Source: JADKIH01 sp964595205 (GTDB taxonomy: Bacteria; Bacteroidota; Bacteroidia; AKYH767-A; 2013-40CM-41-45). From it: DNA of 64,000 bases. Each line of letters starts with the position of its first letter. The stretch's first letter is position 1. Below the pieces are notes generated by a model. It did no database searches and was not told where the DNA came from. It saw nothing but the letters and a program-made list of their open reading frames with translations. The stretch covers positions 62,001 through 126,000 of the forward strand of contig CAZQOQ010000037.1 in NCBI GenBank assembly GCA_964595205.1, written 5' to 3'. Made by a program: the position numbers and the translations under genes. Below are positions 16,878 through 25,724 of the stretch, in pieces.

Positions 16878-18274
16878 TGTTTACCAGAGTTACCTCAAAC
16901 CATATTGAAAAATTTAAATCGATTGTCGGAAACGAATTTGTACTGACCGACAAAGAGGTTCTCGATCAAAACTCCAAAGATTATACGGAAGACCTTCGTT
17001 TTAGTCCCGAGGTGGTTATTCGTCCCGGCACCCCGCAGGAGATCTCTGAGATAATGAAGTATTGCAACCGTGAGACTATTGCTGTGACGCCACGCGGAGC
17101 GGGTACAGGCCTTAGCGGCGGGGCATTGCCGGTGTATGGCGGAGTAGTGATTGCCATGAATCGTTTCAACAGGATAATCAATATCGACGAGAGAAATCTT
17201 CAGGCTGTCGTGGAACCGGGAGTGATCAACCAGGTTTTCCAGGAAGCGGTGATGGAGAAGAATTTGTTTTATCCTCCTGATCCTGCAAGCAGGGGGAGTT
17301 GTTTTCTTGGAGGAAACCTGGCAGAGAGTGCGGGCGGGCCGAAGGCAGTAAAGTATGGCGTCACCAAGGATTACGTACTCAACTGTGAGATCGTTTTACC
17401 TACGGGTGAGATCATCTGGACAGGCGCCAACGTATTGAAGAATTCCACCGGCTATAACCTGACTCAGCTGATCGTTGGAAGTGAAGGGACGCTTGGCATC
17501 ATTACAAAGATTGTTTTTAAACTGCTTCCGCTTCCGACAGAAAACCTGTTGATGCTTGTGCCGTTTTTCAGCTCTGAGAAAGCATGCGAGGCGGTATCAG
17601 CTATTTTCCGTGCGGGAATTACTCCGTCTGCGCTTGAATTCATGGAACGCGACTGCATCGAATATGTGATGAAGTATGTGGATGTTAAAATTCCGTTGAA
17701 GGATGAAATCAAAGCTCATCTGCTTATAGAAGTTGACGGAAACGACCGCGACGTATTGTTTAAAGAATGCGAGAAGATTTCCGAACTGCTTTACAATTTT
17801 GAATGTGACGAGGTGCTGTTTGCGGATACTGCGCAGCAGAAGGCTGACTTGTGGCGTGCACGCCGTTCTGCCGGTGAGGCTGTTAAGTCTCATTCGATAT
17901 ACAAAGAAGAGGACACGGTGGTTCCGCGTGCAGAACTCCCGGTTTTGCTGAAAGGAGTTAAGAAGATCGGCGAAAAATATGGATTCAGGAGTGTATGCTA
18001 TGGCCATGCCGGCGATGGAAACCTGCATGTAAACATCATTAAGGAAGATATTTCTGATGAGGACTGGAATACAAAAGTGCCAATGGGAATCCGGGAAATT
18101 TTTCAACTTTGTGTTGGATTGGGCGGAACGATTTCGGGCGAACATGGAATCGGTTATGTGCAGAAGAATTATCTCGATATTGCCTTCAACGAATCACAGC
18201 TTAACCTGATGAAGGGTATTAAAAAACTTTTTGATCCAAATGGAATTCTGAACCCGGGTAAAATTTTTGTCTGA
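16874..18274 (+). CDS. FAD-linked oxidase, GlcD / D-lactate dehydrogenase type
   Basis: A 466-residue FAD-binding oxidoreductase of the VAO/PCMH family. The N-terminal FAD domain has VTPRGAGTGLSGGALP, NRIINIDERNLQAVVEPG and NLAESAGGPKAVKYGVT. The C-terminal cap has CYGHAGDGNLHVNII and GTISGEHGIGYVQK, with the His residues typical of 2-hydroxyacid oxidation. Closest functional classes are glycolate oxidase subunit D and D-lactate dehydrogenase; the substrate cannot be fixed. A second ATG at 16877 is an alternative start. It overlaps the preceding gene by four bases, and the last base of its stop is the first base of the following SDR gene. Confidence 0.92.
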   Translation: MMFTRVTSNHIEKFKSIVGNEFVLTDKEVLDQNSKDYTEDLRFSPEVVIRPGTPQEISEIMKYCNRETIAVTPRGAGTGLSGGALPVYGGVVIAMNRFNRIINIDERNLQAVVEPGVINQVFQEAVMEKNLFYPPDPASRGSCFLGGNLAESAGGPKAVKYGVTKDYVLNCEIVLPTGEIIWTGANVLKNSTGYNLTQLIVGSEGTLGIITKIVFKLLPLPTENLLMLVPFFSSEKACEAVSAIFRAGITPSALEFMERDCIEYVMKYVDVKIPLKDEIKAHLLIEVDGNDRDVLFKECEKISELLYNFECDEVLFADTAQQKADLWRARRSAGEAVKSHSIYKEEDTVVPRAELPVLLKGVKKIGEKYGFRSVCYGHAGDGNLHVNIIKEDISDEDWNTKVPMGIREIFQLCVGLGGTISGEHGIGYVQKNYLDIAFNESQLNLMKGIKKLFDPNGILNPGKIFV

Positions 18275-19086
18275 TGAATGCTACAAAAAAAGTTGTCGTG
18301 ATCACCGGAGCATCCGGCGGAATCGGCGAAGCTCTTGCCGGAGTATTTTCTTCAAACAATTACAGGGTTGTTGTTGCCGCCCGCGATGCGCACAAGCTCG
18401 AGATTGTAAGGAAGAACATTGAACTTCGTGGCGGAGAGGCACACAGCGTGATCTGTGATGTGAGTCGTGAGGATGATTGCAGGCGACTCATTTCCGAGGC
18501 AGTCAAAACGTTTGATGGCATCGATGTACTCATTAACAATGCAGGCATTTCCATGCGAGCCTTATTCAGCGAACTTGACCTGGAAGTGATCCGGCGTGTT
18601 ATGTCAGTGAATTTCTGGGGAACGGTTTATTGTACCAAACATGCATTTCCTTACCTGCTGAAGTCGAGGGGGAGCATCGTAGGCATCTCTTCGATAGCCG
18701 GTAAGAAAGGACTGCCTGGCCGTACGGGTTATTCCGCTTCCAAGTTTGCAATGGAAGGATTTTTAGAAACCATTCGCACAGAGAATCTGAAAAAGGGCCT
18801 GCATGTTTTGATTGCTTGTCCGGGCTTCACAGCAACCGATATTCGCATGAATGCACTCTCGGAGAAGGGCATACCCCAGGGGGAATCTCCGCGTGACGAA
18901 GAGAGGATGATGAAACCGGAACGTGTAGCTTATCTTATTTTTAAAGCAGTACAAAACAGAAAACGTGATTTGATTCTGACCGCCAATGGCCGGCTCGCAG
19001 TGTGGCTGAATAAATTTCTCCCTTCATTTTCTGACAAGTTGGTATTTCGTCACATGGCTAGGGAGGAAAACTCTCCGTTAAAATAA
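18274..19086 (+). CDS. Short-chain dehydrogenase/reductase
   Basis: A 270-residue classical SDR oxidoreductase. It shows the NAD(P)-binding TGASGGIG (11-18), NNAGIS (88-93), the catalytic Ser near 139-140 (VGISSIAG), Tyr153 and Lys157 (GYSASKFA), and the PGFTATDI loop. Arg38 in VVVAARDAHKL suggests NADP preference. The substrate is unknown; members near this type act on fatty acyl, sterol or sugar-derived alcohols. It overlaps the GlcD-like gene by one base (TGATG), so the propeller protein, oxidase and SDR form one operon. Its stop codon directly abuts the stop of the convergent minus-strand gene at 19087. Confidence 0.92.
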   Translation: MNATKKVVVITGASGGIGEALAGVFSSNNYRVVVAARDAHKLEIVRKNIELRGGEAHSVICDVSREDDCRRLISEAVKTFDGIDVLINNAGISMRALFSELDLEVIRRVMSVNFWGTVYCTKHAFPYLLKSRGSIVGISSIAGKKGLPGRTGYSASKFAMEGFLETIRTENLKKGLHVLIACPGFTATDIRMNALSEKGIPQGESPRDEERMMKPERVAYLIFKAVQNRKRDLILTANGRLAVWLNKFLPSFSDKLVFRHMAREENSPLK

Positions 19087-19467
19087 TTATCTTAAATTGA
19101 TTTTTACTTCACCGATTCCAAGTAATTTATCCCGGTCGTCAAATATATATACGCGGTATTCTCCGTCTTTGAAAAAAGTTATTTCTTTATAAAACCATGT
19201 GAGGGCGGGTTGCACATTCATGCGGATGGTATTGTCGAATACTTCTTTGTTGTCAGTCAGCCTGTAAACATCAAACACTACATTCTCCGATCCGATTTCT
19301 TTTTTCAATTTAACCAGAATATTTACAAAGCCTCCGTCAGAGCCTATTGTAAATTCTTTGCTTGCCTTTATCGGGACGCCCTTTTCAACCGACTCGCAAA
19401 AAATTACCTGCTGTGAGTAAAGCACAAATGGAAAGAGAACCAAAAGCAGTGAGAGACGAAACCTCAT
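19087..19467 (-). CDS. Small secreted hypothetical protein
   Basis: A 126-residue protein with a signal peptide (1-19, ending VLYSQ) and a single all-beta domain, seen in alternating strands such as GGFVNILVKLKKE, NVVFDVYRL and GEYRVYIFDDRDKLLGIGEVKI. The last part resembles an Ig-like or C2-like sandwich, a shape often seen in Bacteroidota exported proteins, but no family is recognised. The stop abuts the stop of the SDR gene with no space. It lies about 58 bases beyond the TonB receptor gene on the same strand and may be the last gene of that operon. Confidence 0.7.
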   Translation of the reverse strand: MRFRLSLLLVLFPFVLYSQQVIFCESVEKGVPIKASKEFTIGSDGGFVNILVKLKKEIGSENVVFDVYRLTDNKEVFDNTIRMNVQPALTWFYKEITFFKDGEYRVYIFDDRDKLLGIGEVKINLR

Positions 19468-19525
19468 TTTTAAAAGAGATATATTATTTAGAATTTGAAT
19501 GAGCGATATCTGATGCCTCGTTAGC

Positions 19526-22039
19526 CTAAAACCGTGCGCTCAACCGGACATTGAGTTGCCGGCCGGTCAGGTAATTCGGGACCGCATATTTACGGGCATT
19601 AGAAACATCAGTTATCCATGTATAAGAAGCAACATTACTTACCTGCAGAAGGTTGAATATCTCGATTCCCACCCACATCGACTCAAAACTTTTGAGGAAT
19701 TTACCTGATGGTTTCTTCTTTACTTCCTCTCCGATGAGTTGTTTCGAAAAGCCGATGTCGACCCGGCGATAATTCGGTGTACGCAGAACGTCTTTGTACC
19801 TGTCTTTTCCCGGAGGACCAAAAGGCAATGAAGTTCCAAACAACAGACTCAACTGCATTTTATATGTAGGCCATTTCGGAAGGTAATCCTGGAAAACGAG
19901 TCCGAAGTTTACACGCTGATCCGCCGGCCGGGGAATATACCCGGGCTCGACTTTTACACTGTCGGTTACAACTTTGTCGAAAGTGTATCCTGAGATGATT
20001 TGTTCGCCTTCGGCATTATAATATTTATAGTAATAATCGTTGTGGAGATCTTCTTCCGTCTGAAGAAAAGACAGGCTGATCCAGGATTCAGCGCCCTGCA
20101 CAAAATCGCCGTTCAGCCTGAGATCTATTCCACGTGCATAACCTTTCGAAGTATATGTAGGAAGGTAACGGATGCGAATGTCGTTTACCTTGTAAGGGAT
20201 CAGCTCTTCGAGGAACTTGTAATATATTTCGGATGTCAGTTTGAATTCCCTTCCGATAGCGAGAAAGCGGTAATCACCACCCACAACCACATGGATGGAT
20301 TTCTGTGCGCGGGTGTCAGTGTAAATTTTTCCATCCAGGTCGCGTAGTTCGCGGTAGAATGGCGGCTGGTAGTAATACCCGCCGGCAGCACGAAGATTCA
20401 GGCGCCTGCTCCACGAAGGTTTATAGGTGAATGAAGCGCGGGGACTTAACACTGTCTGTTTATTGAGATCCCAGTAATTGGCACGGAAGCCGATCGTAAA
20501 TATCAGTTTATTCGTATCGATGAGTTGCCAGGTATTCTGGATGTATCCCGAATACCTGTTGGACGAGATGCTGTTTTTACTGATGACGACATCATTCAGA
20601 ATTATCTGCGGATTATTCGGATCACGATAGGAGGGTACGGAAAATCCGGAAGAATCGTTGTAGTACCATTCGTGGAGCTTGTCGTCGATATTCTCGTGCT
20701 GTGCCTTGATGCCCCATTGGATCAGCATCTTTTCCCGGACATATTCGCCTTTGTGTTCGCCGCTGTAGATATTTCCGTCGAGTTTGTTTCTTGCATGATT
20801 AAGAAATGAACCCACGCCAAGATTGAAAGCCACATCGCCGAAGTTTTCTTTTCCTAAATCAGCCTCGAGCTGGTCGAGAAAATATTGTCCGAGAATGTCG
20901 AAGTTTTCCTCCTCGTCTGTCTTATATGCGCTACCAATGAATTTCAGTTTAACAGTCTCGGAAGGACGATACATGAAAGAGATTGCGCCTGTGGTTGTGA
21001 TGTATTTATCGGCTTCCTGTCCTTCGAAATAAACAGTAAACCTCTTCGCATCGTTGATGGTTCCGAAGTTTGTCTCCCTGTTTTCCGGAATGAGATTATA
21101 CTGGTTGTAGGAATAGTTGGCAAAAAGTTCTATTGATACTTTCCTTGAGATTTCGTTTCCCACGATCAGTTGTAAATCGGTAAACGATGGCTGGTATTCG
21201 CCTTTGGTTTCAAATGTATTCAGCAGATACTGGTTCGATTTATACCTCGCACCGAACATGTAATACCATTTATTGTTTTTACTCCTGTCTTCCAGTTCCA
21301 GCGATGCACCCAGAAGGCTTGCGCTGAATGATCCGCCGAATTTTTTTGGCTTGCGGTATTTTATATCGAGAACGGAAGAAAGCTTATCGCCGTAGATTGC
21401 ATCAAAGCCGCCGGCGGAAAAACTAATTCCTTCAACCATGTCGGGGTTGATGATGCTTAAGCCTTCCTGCTGACCGGAACGTATGAGCAGTGGACGATAC
21501 ACTTCGAAGTCGTTGATGTAAACAAGATTCTCGTCGTAGTTACCGCCACGAACGGAATAGGTAGAACTCAGTTCATTTGCAGAAGAAACTCCGGGAAGGG
21601 TTTTAATCAGGTCTTCGATGCTCTGGTTCGGAGTAGGAATTACGCTTACGATCTTTGGGTCGAGAGATTGTATGTTGAGGCTTTTGTATGATTTATCCTC
21701 GATAGTGATATCCGGAATCATAAAAATACGCTCACGTAATCTTTTCGAAATCTCCTTTCGTTCTCCCGGGCTGAGAAATACATCGGCGCTGTCTGAACGC
21801 AGTCCGGTATAGGTAAAGACGATCTTTAGATTTTCATTTGCGGGAACTTCCAGTGAGTATTTTCCCTCGTCATCTGTAGTTGTTCCAATGGGCTTGCCCA
21901 ATACGCCGACAGTTGCGCCAAACAATGGATGGTTTATCGAATCTGTGAGAGTACCGGAAATAAATGCACGTTGAGCAACAGAGGAAAGACTAATGGAAAT
22001 AAAGCATAAAAGACAGAAGATGAATTGTTTTCTCACCAT
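19526..22039 (-). CDS. TonB-dependent receptor with carboxypeptidase-like regulatory domain
   Basis: An 837-residue outer-membrane receptor. Order: signal peptide (1-22), CarboxypepD_reg-like beta-sandwich (about 25-105; FISGTLTDSINHPLFGATV, GTTTDDEGKYSLEV), plug domain (about 120-235; SIEDLIKTLPGVSSANELSS, YSVRGGNYDENLVYIND, GFDAIYGDKLSSVLDI), then a 22-strand-type barrel ending in aromatic LNVRLSARF. It imports a ligand using TonB energy. No SusD-like lipoprotein is adjacent, so a polysaccharide-utilisation role is less likely than siderophore, vitamin or peptide uptake. The upstream gene, ten bases away on the same strand, encodes another carboxypeptidase-like regulatory protein. Confidence 0.94.
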   Translation of the reverse strand: MVRKQFIFCLLCFISISLSSVAQRAFISGTLTDSINHPLFGATVGVLGKPIGTTTDDEGKYSLEVPANENLKIVFTYTGLRSDSADVFLSPGERKEISKRLRERIFMIPDITIEDKSYKSLNIQSLDPKIVSVIPTPNQSIEDLIKTLPGVSSANELSSTYSVRGGNYDENLVYINDFEVYRPLLIRSGQQEGLSIINPDMVEGISFSAGGFDAIYGDKLSSVLDIKYRKPKKFGGSFSASLLGASLELEDRSKNNKWYYMFGARYKSNQYLLNTFETKGEYQPSFTDLQLIVGNEISRKVSIELFANYSYNQYNLIPENRETNFGTINDAKRFTVYFEGQEADKYITTTGAISFMYRPSETVKLKFIGSAYKTDEEENFDILGQYFLDQLEADLGKENFGDVAFNLGVGSFLNHARNKLDGNIYSGEHKGEYVREKMLIQWGIKAQHENIDDKLHEWYYNDSSGFSVPSYRDPNNPQIILNDVVISKNSISSNRYSGYIQNTWQLIDTNKLIFTIGFRANYWDLNKQTVLSPRASFTYKPSWSRRLNLRAAGGYYYQPPFYRELRDLDGKIYTDTRAQKSIHVVVGGDYRFLAIGREFKLTSEIYYKFLEELIPYKVNDIRIRYLPTYTSKGYARGIDLRLNGDFVQGAESWISLSFLQTEEDLHNDYYYKYYNAEGEQIISGYTFDKVVTDSVKVEPGYIPRPADQRVNFGLVFQDYLPKWPTYKMQLSLLFGTSLPFGPPGKDRYKDVLRTPNYRRVDIGFSKQLIGEEVKKKPSGKFLKSFESMWVGIEIFNLLQVSNVASYTWITDVSNARKYAVPNYLTGRQLNVRLSARF

Positions 22040-22048
22040 AGGATGCTT

Positions 22049-22699
22049 TTAATCTTCATCTTTGTACTTGTATTCTTTTTGTTTGAATGCGCCGTTCTGC
22101 CACATCTGAATAAACTTCGACCAACGGATTGGGTCGAGCAGCGTATTCGGACGAAGTTGTCCTGAATAATAAATCTGGGACGAATGATCGTTCATGTAAT
22201 TTTTAAAATTCATGCTGCCGTCCATAGTCATGGTAGCAGTGAGATAACCGATCTTTTCAGGGTCCATATTTTTTTCGGCACGGGCCAAATCATCGTCAGG
22301 GATTCTGAGGTGAATGAAGGCTTCTTTAAACTGTTCTTTCGTTGGCCAGGGGAAGATCATGATTTCCCTCAGCAGGATGGTATCCTGTTTCAGAATCTGT
22401 ATCATTGAACAGCGTTGTTCGGTGAGCGTATCAGGGATAACGAAGATGGCTTTTTTAAAACCGATGGCTCCGAATTCAACCGTGTCTCGCATTTTGGCGA
22501 CGAAGGAAAAGAATCCATAATAATCGCTTACCGTACCGCGATTTGAATTCTTAATCATGATGTAAGAATAGGGTATGGGTTTGAGACTGTCGAAGGTGAC
22601 GATAACGCCTGAAAACTGAACGAGTTGTGAATCTTCCTGCAGTTGGGCTTTCGCTTCAATCGTTAGCAGGCATGCAATGAGAATAATTAATCTTGACAT
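22049..22699 (-). CDS. Secreted carboxypeptidase-like regulatory domain protein
   Basis: A 216-residue exported protein: signal peptide (1-18, ending AKAQ), then a CarboxypepD_reg-like beta-sandwich (about 28-110; VQFSGVIVTFDSLKPIPYSY, NRGTVSDYYGFFSFVA, VEFGAIGFKKAIFVIP). A mostly helical, acidic C-terminal part with EIMIFPWPTKEQFKEAFIHL follows. This architecture (DUF4488/DUF5686-like N-domain with a short helical tail) is common beside TonB receptors in Bacteroidota. It begins the operon with the receptor gene and probably helps or regulates it in the periplasm; its exact role is unknown. Confidence 0.82.
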   Translation of the reverse strand: MSRLIILIACLLTIEAKAQLQEDSQLVQFSGVIVTFDSLKPIPYSYIMIKNSNRGTVSDYYGFFSFVAKMRDTVEFGAIGFKKAIFVIPDTLTEQRCSMIQILKQDTILLREIMIFPWPTKEQFKEAFIHLRIPDDDLARAEKNMDPEKIGYLTATMTMDGSMNFKNYMNDHSSQIYYSGQLRPNTLLDPIRWSKFIQMWQNGAFKQKEYKYKDED

Positions 22700-23199
22700 T
22701 ACTTAAAAATAATGGCTAAGGTACTTACTTCTTCGCTCAAACGGTTTAAAATGTTAAAAATTTAAACCGGTTCCGGGATGTGGAATGTTAATAACGTTTC
22801 TGGAAATGTTCACCATACTTTTGATATGACTCATCCTGGTATTTTCAAGCCGGTACAATGCCGTCAGGGGGGTCAGCCCGTGTGAGGAAAATAGTTCAGT
22901 ACCCTCGTGTTTATGTTCCAACGGCACTTTCACCAAGTTTCTTGACAAATATGCGATGGCTCCGGAAAAATTTTTTTTGATCTGATTCTGACCCGCACGG
23001 GAAATCACATGATAAAAAGCCATGTTTAAGGACTGATTAAATTCGTCTACCAAGTGCGATATTTTTATTCCCTGTTATCTTAAATTTATTGTGCGTCATT
23101 TCCCCGTAAAAAGTGACTATAATGTTGTCCGGATTCGGTTTTTTTCAGTAAATTGTCGCAAACTATTTCGATTCAACATCTGGTGGTTTTGAAATCTAA
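22700..23199. other. Intergenic region, possible 5' region of receptor operon
   Basis: Five hundred bases between divergent operons. The minus strand has one frame without stops (22754-23053, TTG start, or ATG at 23023) whose product has no signal peptide and no recognised family. Nothing in the rest matches a riboswitch or RNA I know. The long leader may hold promoters for both directions. Confidence 0.45.
22754..23023 (-). CDS. Doubtful small reading frame
   Basis: A frame of 89 codons from ATG (23023) upstream of, and on the same strand as, the receptor operon. The predicted peptide is basic and contains LTPLTALYRLENT, but matches nothing I recognise. Codon usage is not clearly like the neighbours. 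It may be only a chance frame in a long leader. Confidence 0.18.
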   Translation of the reverse strand: MAFYHVISRAGQNQIKKNFSGAIAYLSRNLVKVPLEHKHEGTELFSSHGLTPLTALYRLENTRMSHIKSMVNISRNVINIPHPGTGLNF

Positions 23200-23922
23200 A
23201 TGAGAAGCTCCCTCTCCGGAAATGCCGTAGTTTATTTATGCATGTATTCCACATTGATGCTTACATATGGCTGTAAAAAAAACGAAGTGATTGAAGCTGA
23301 CCAGTCGGCCGATTTCAGTTATTTCCCTACGCAAACAGGGTACTGGACCGAATACGAGGTGGATTCAGTTGTGCATTACGACAGCGACGATTTTTCTGAC
23401 ATGGATACAGCCATCGGTAACTTTCATTTTTACATACGTGAAGAATTTGATGTACCCTATCTTGATGGCGAAAATCAAACTACCGCCGTTATCAACCGGT
23501 ATCGAAGAATGAGCGATACACTTCCCTGGACATACATGAATAAATGGACGGCAAACATTAATCCGCATGGGGCTCAGAAGGTGGAAGATAATATACGTTT
23601 CGTAAGATTGAGTTTCCCGATCGTTGCAAGCGCAAGCTGGAACGGGAATGCATTTAATTATTACCCGGTGGAAGAATATGGCTATGAGGATTTGTTTACT
23701 CCCATGCAGATTGGCGGCATTGATTTTCCATCCACGGTTACGGTGATCCAGAATGACTTCCTCTCCCGCATTAATAAAATCTACAAAAAAGAAATTTATG
23801 CTTCCAATGTCGGGTTGATCTTTAAACAGCTCGACAGTGTTACGACGAAGAATACAATTAACGGTACGATTATTCTCACCGGACTTGAATATAAATTTAA
23901 CATCATCGATTATAAGCATTAA
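23200..23922 (+). CDS. Secreted lipoprotein of unknown function
   Basis: A 240-residue protein with a lipoprotein signal (residues 1-25; MLTYGCKK, Cys25 as the lipidated residue). The mature part begins acidic and has strand patterns FSYFPTQTGYWTEYEVDSVV and YRRMSDTLPWTYMNKWTANI, which resemble Bacteroidota lipoproteins with a beta-barrel/lipocalin-like domain. Because residues next to the Cys are Lys-Lys rather than an acidic surface-export signal, it may stay on the periplasmic side. It is followed one base later by the protease gene and is surely co-transcribed with it. Confidence 0.8.
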   Translation: MRSSLSGNAVVYLCMYSTLMLTYGCKKNEVIEADQSADFSYFPTQTGYWTEYEVDSVVHYDSDDFSDMDTAIGNFHFYIREEFDVPYLDGENQTTAVINRYRRMSDTLPWTYMNKWTANINPHGAQKVEDNIRFVRLSFPIVASASWNGNAFNYYPVEEYGYEDLFTPMQIGGIDFPSTVTVIQNDFLSRINKIYKKEIYASNVGLIFKQLDSVTTKNTINGTIILTGLEYKFNIIDYKH

Positions 23923-23923
23923 G

Positions 23924-25570
23924 ATGTACAGGCTGATATATTTTTTTCTGTTTTTGCCCCTGCTTGTTATTGGACAGCAGGAACGGAATAAATATTTTAT
24001 CAGTTTTACTGACAAGAATCATTCGGCTTTTTCTGTTGACAACCCCTCTGCATTTCTGTCGCAACGATCCATAGAGCGGAGGGACAGAAATAACATTCCA
24101 GTCACTTTCGAAGACCTTCCCGTGAATCCCGATTATGTGGAAATCATTTCAAACAACGGAGCAAGAGTGATAAACCGCAGCAAATGGCTCAATGGTATTA
24201 CGGTGGAATGCGACGAGCAGGTACTCTCCGACATACTTTCTCTTTCTTTTGTAAAGGGTCATTCAAGAGTGTACATACATACTGAAAATAATATTCCAAA
24301 GGATCTCAATAACGAATCACCGCTTCGTTACAATGCAAATTTAAGACTTGCGAGTTCTGATTATGGTGGATCATTTAACCAGATTCACATGATTAATGGC
24401 GACTATCTTCATCAGCAGGGTTTTACCGGCGAGGGGATGTTGATAGCGATACTTGATGCGGGGTTTTACGCAGTTGATATGCTTGCGCCTTTCGACAGCA
24501 TAAGACTGAATAACCAGATAACAGCTACATGGGATTTTGTTGATAATTCTCCTTCAGTATATGAAGATGACACCCACGGCATGTCTGTCCTCAGTACGAT
24601 TGCCGGAAATGTTCCGGATGAATTGCTGGGTACGGCGCCAAAGGCATCGTTTCTTCTCTTAAGGACTGAGGATGTCTCCTCAGAAAATATTATTGAAGAA
24701 TATAACTGGGCGGTAGCGGCAGAGTATGCTGACAGTGCCGGTGCAGATGTGATTTCATCATCGCTTGGATATACCCTCTTCGATGATTCGACTTCCGATC
24801 ATTCGTATGCTGACATGGATGGAAATCATTGTCCGGCTACCGTTGCCGCTGATATGGCTGCGGCGAGGGGGATGTTGGTTGTGCTCAGTGCGGGTAATTC
24901 AGGAATAAAACCGTGGCATTATATAGGTGCACCGTCGGATGCGGACAGTGCATTGAGCATTGGTGCTGTAGATTCACTGGAAAATCATATTTATTTCAGC
25001 AGCTTCGGTCCATCTTCCGATGGCGATATAAAGCCCAATGTGTGTGCGCAGGGTTATGAATGTAAATTATCGGATGAAATTGGTGCGATATCTGAGGGCA
25101 GCGGCACTTCATTTTCATGTCCGATACTTGCAGGAGCAGCAACCTGTCTTTGGCAGGCATTCCCTTCCTACACGGCGATGGAAATTAAATCGGCCATTGA
25201 AAGAAGCAGTTCTTTGTTTTTCTCTCCTAACGATTCGATGGGTTATGGAATTCCTGATTTCATGATTGCCAGTTATTTATTATCGACAGGAAATATACCA
25301 ATGGCGTCAAAGGATAATGTGCTGGGTGTATTTCCTAATCCGTTTTCTCATAATCTGAATGTGCGTTTCTATTCGAAGAAGTCGCAGGATGTTCAGATTG
25401 AAATAATAGATGCATTAGGACAAGTGATCAATTCGATAAATGAAGAAGCAGAAGGAGCCTATATCAATACTTTTACGGTAAACGGCGACAATATCCTGAG
25501 AAGCGGTATTTATTTTGTGAAAGTTTCGACGGCGGAGGAGAGTTTTGTGAGCAGGGTGGTGAAATATTGA
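23924..25570 (+). CDS. Secreted S8 (subtilisin-like) peptidase with type IX sorting tail
   Basis: A 548-residue protease from the ATG at 23924; an in-frame start at 23837 is rejected because it would bury the signal peptide (1-18, ending VIGQQ). The catalytic triad of the S8 family is visible: Asp178 in LIAILDAGF, His218 in DDTHGMS, and Ser396 in GSGTSFSCP, with the oxyanion Asn325 in SAGNSG. The N-terminal ~140 residues look like a propeptide. The C-terminal ~80 residues (VFPNPFSHNLNVRF ... SGIYFVKVS) form a Por secretion-system type A sorting domain, so it should cross the outer membrane by type IX secretion. The calcium-site pattern was not examined. Confidence 0.95.
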   Translation: MYRLIYFFLFLPLLVIGQQERNKYFISFTDKNHSAFSVDNPSAFLSQRSIERRDRNNIPVTFEDLPVNPDYVEIISNNGARVINRSKWLNGITVECDEQVLSDILSLSFVKGHSRVYIHTENNIPKDLNNESPLRYNANLRLASSDYGGSFNQIHMINGDYLHQQGFTGEGMLIAILDAGFYAVDMLAPFDSIRLNNQITATWDFVDNSPSVYEDDTHGMSVLSTIAGNVPDELLGTAPKASFLLLRTEDVSSENIIEEYNWAVAAEYADSAGADVISSSLGYTLFDDSTSDHSYADMDGNHCPATVAADMAAARGMLVVLSAGNSGIKPWHYIGAPSDADSALSIGAVDSLENHIYFSSFGPSSDGDIKPNVCAQGYECKLSDEIGAISEGSGTSFSCPILAGAATCLWQAFPSYTAMEIKSAIERSSSLFFSPNDSMGYGIPDFMIASYLLSTGNIPMASKDNVLGVFPNPFSHNLNVRFYSKKSQDVQIEIIDALGQVINSINEEAEGAYINTFTVNGDNILRSGIYFVKVSTAEESFVSRVVKY

Positions 25571-25724
25571 GAATTAGCGGTTATTGCATTATTTTTTCCT
25601 TTCGTAAGAAGTATATTTTATTTTTAAGAACTTCCTGAGGGATGATTAATTCAACTTAGACACGGATACATGGAGGGACACGAAGAAATAATTATTATAT
25701 TTCCGTGTAATGCAGTGGGAAAAT

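Noticed and set aside
17597..18145. 182-codon antisense frame opposite the FAD oxidase gene
   Set aside because: Product has no family features and lies wholly within a well-conserved gene.
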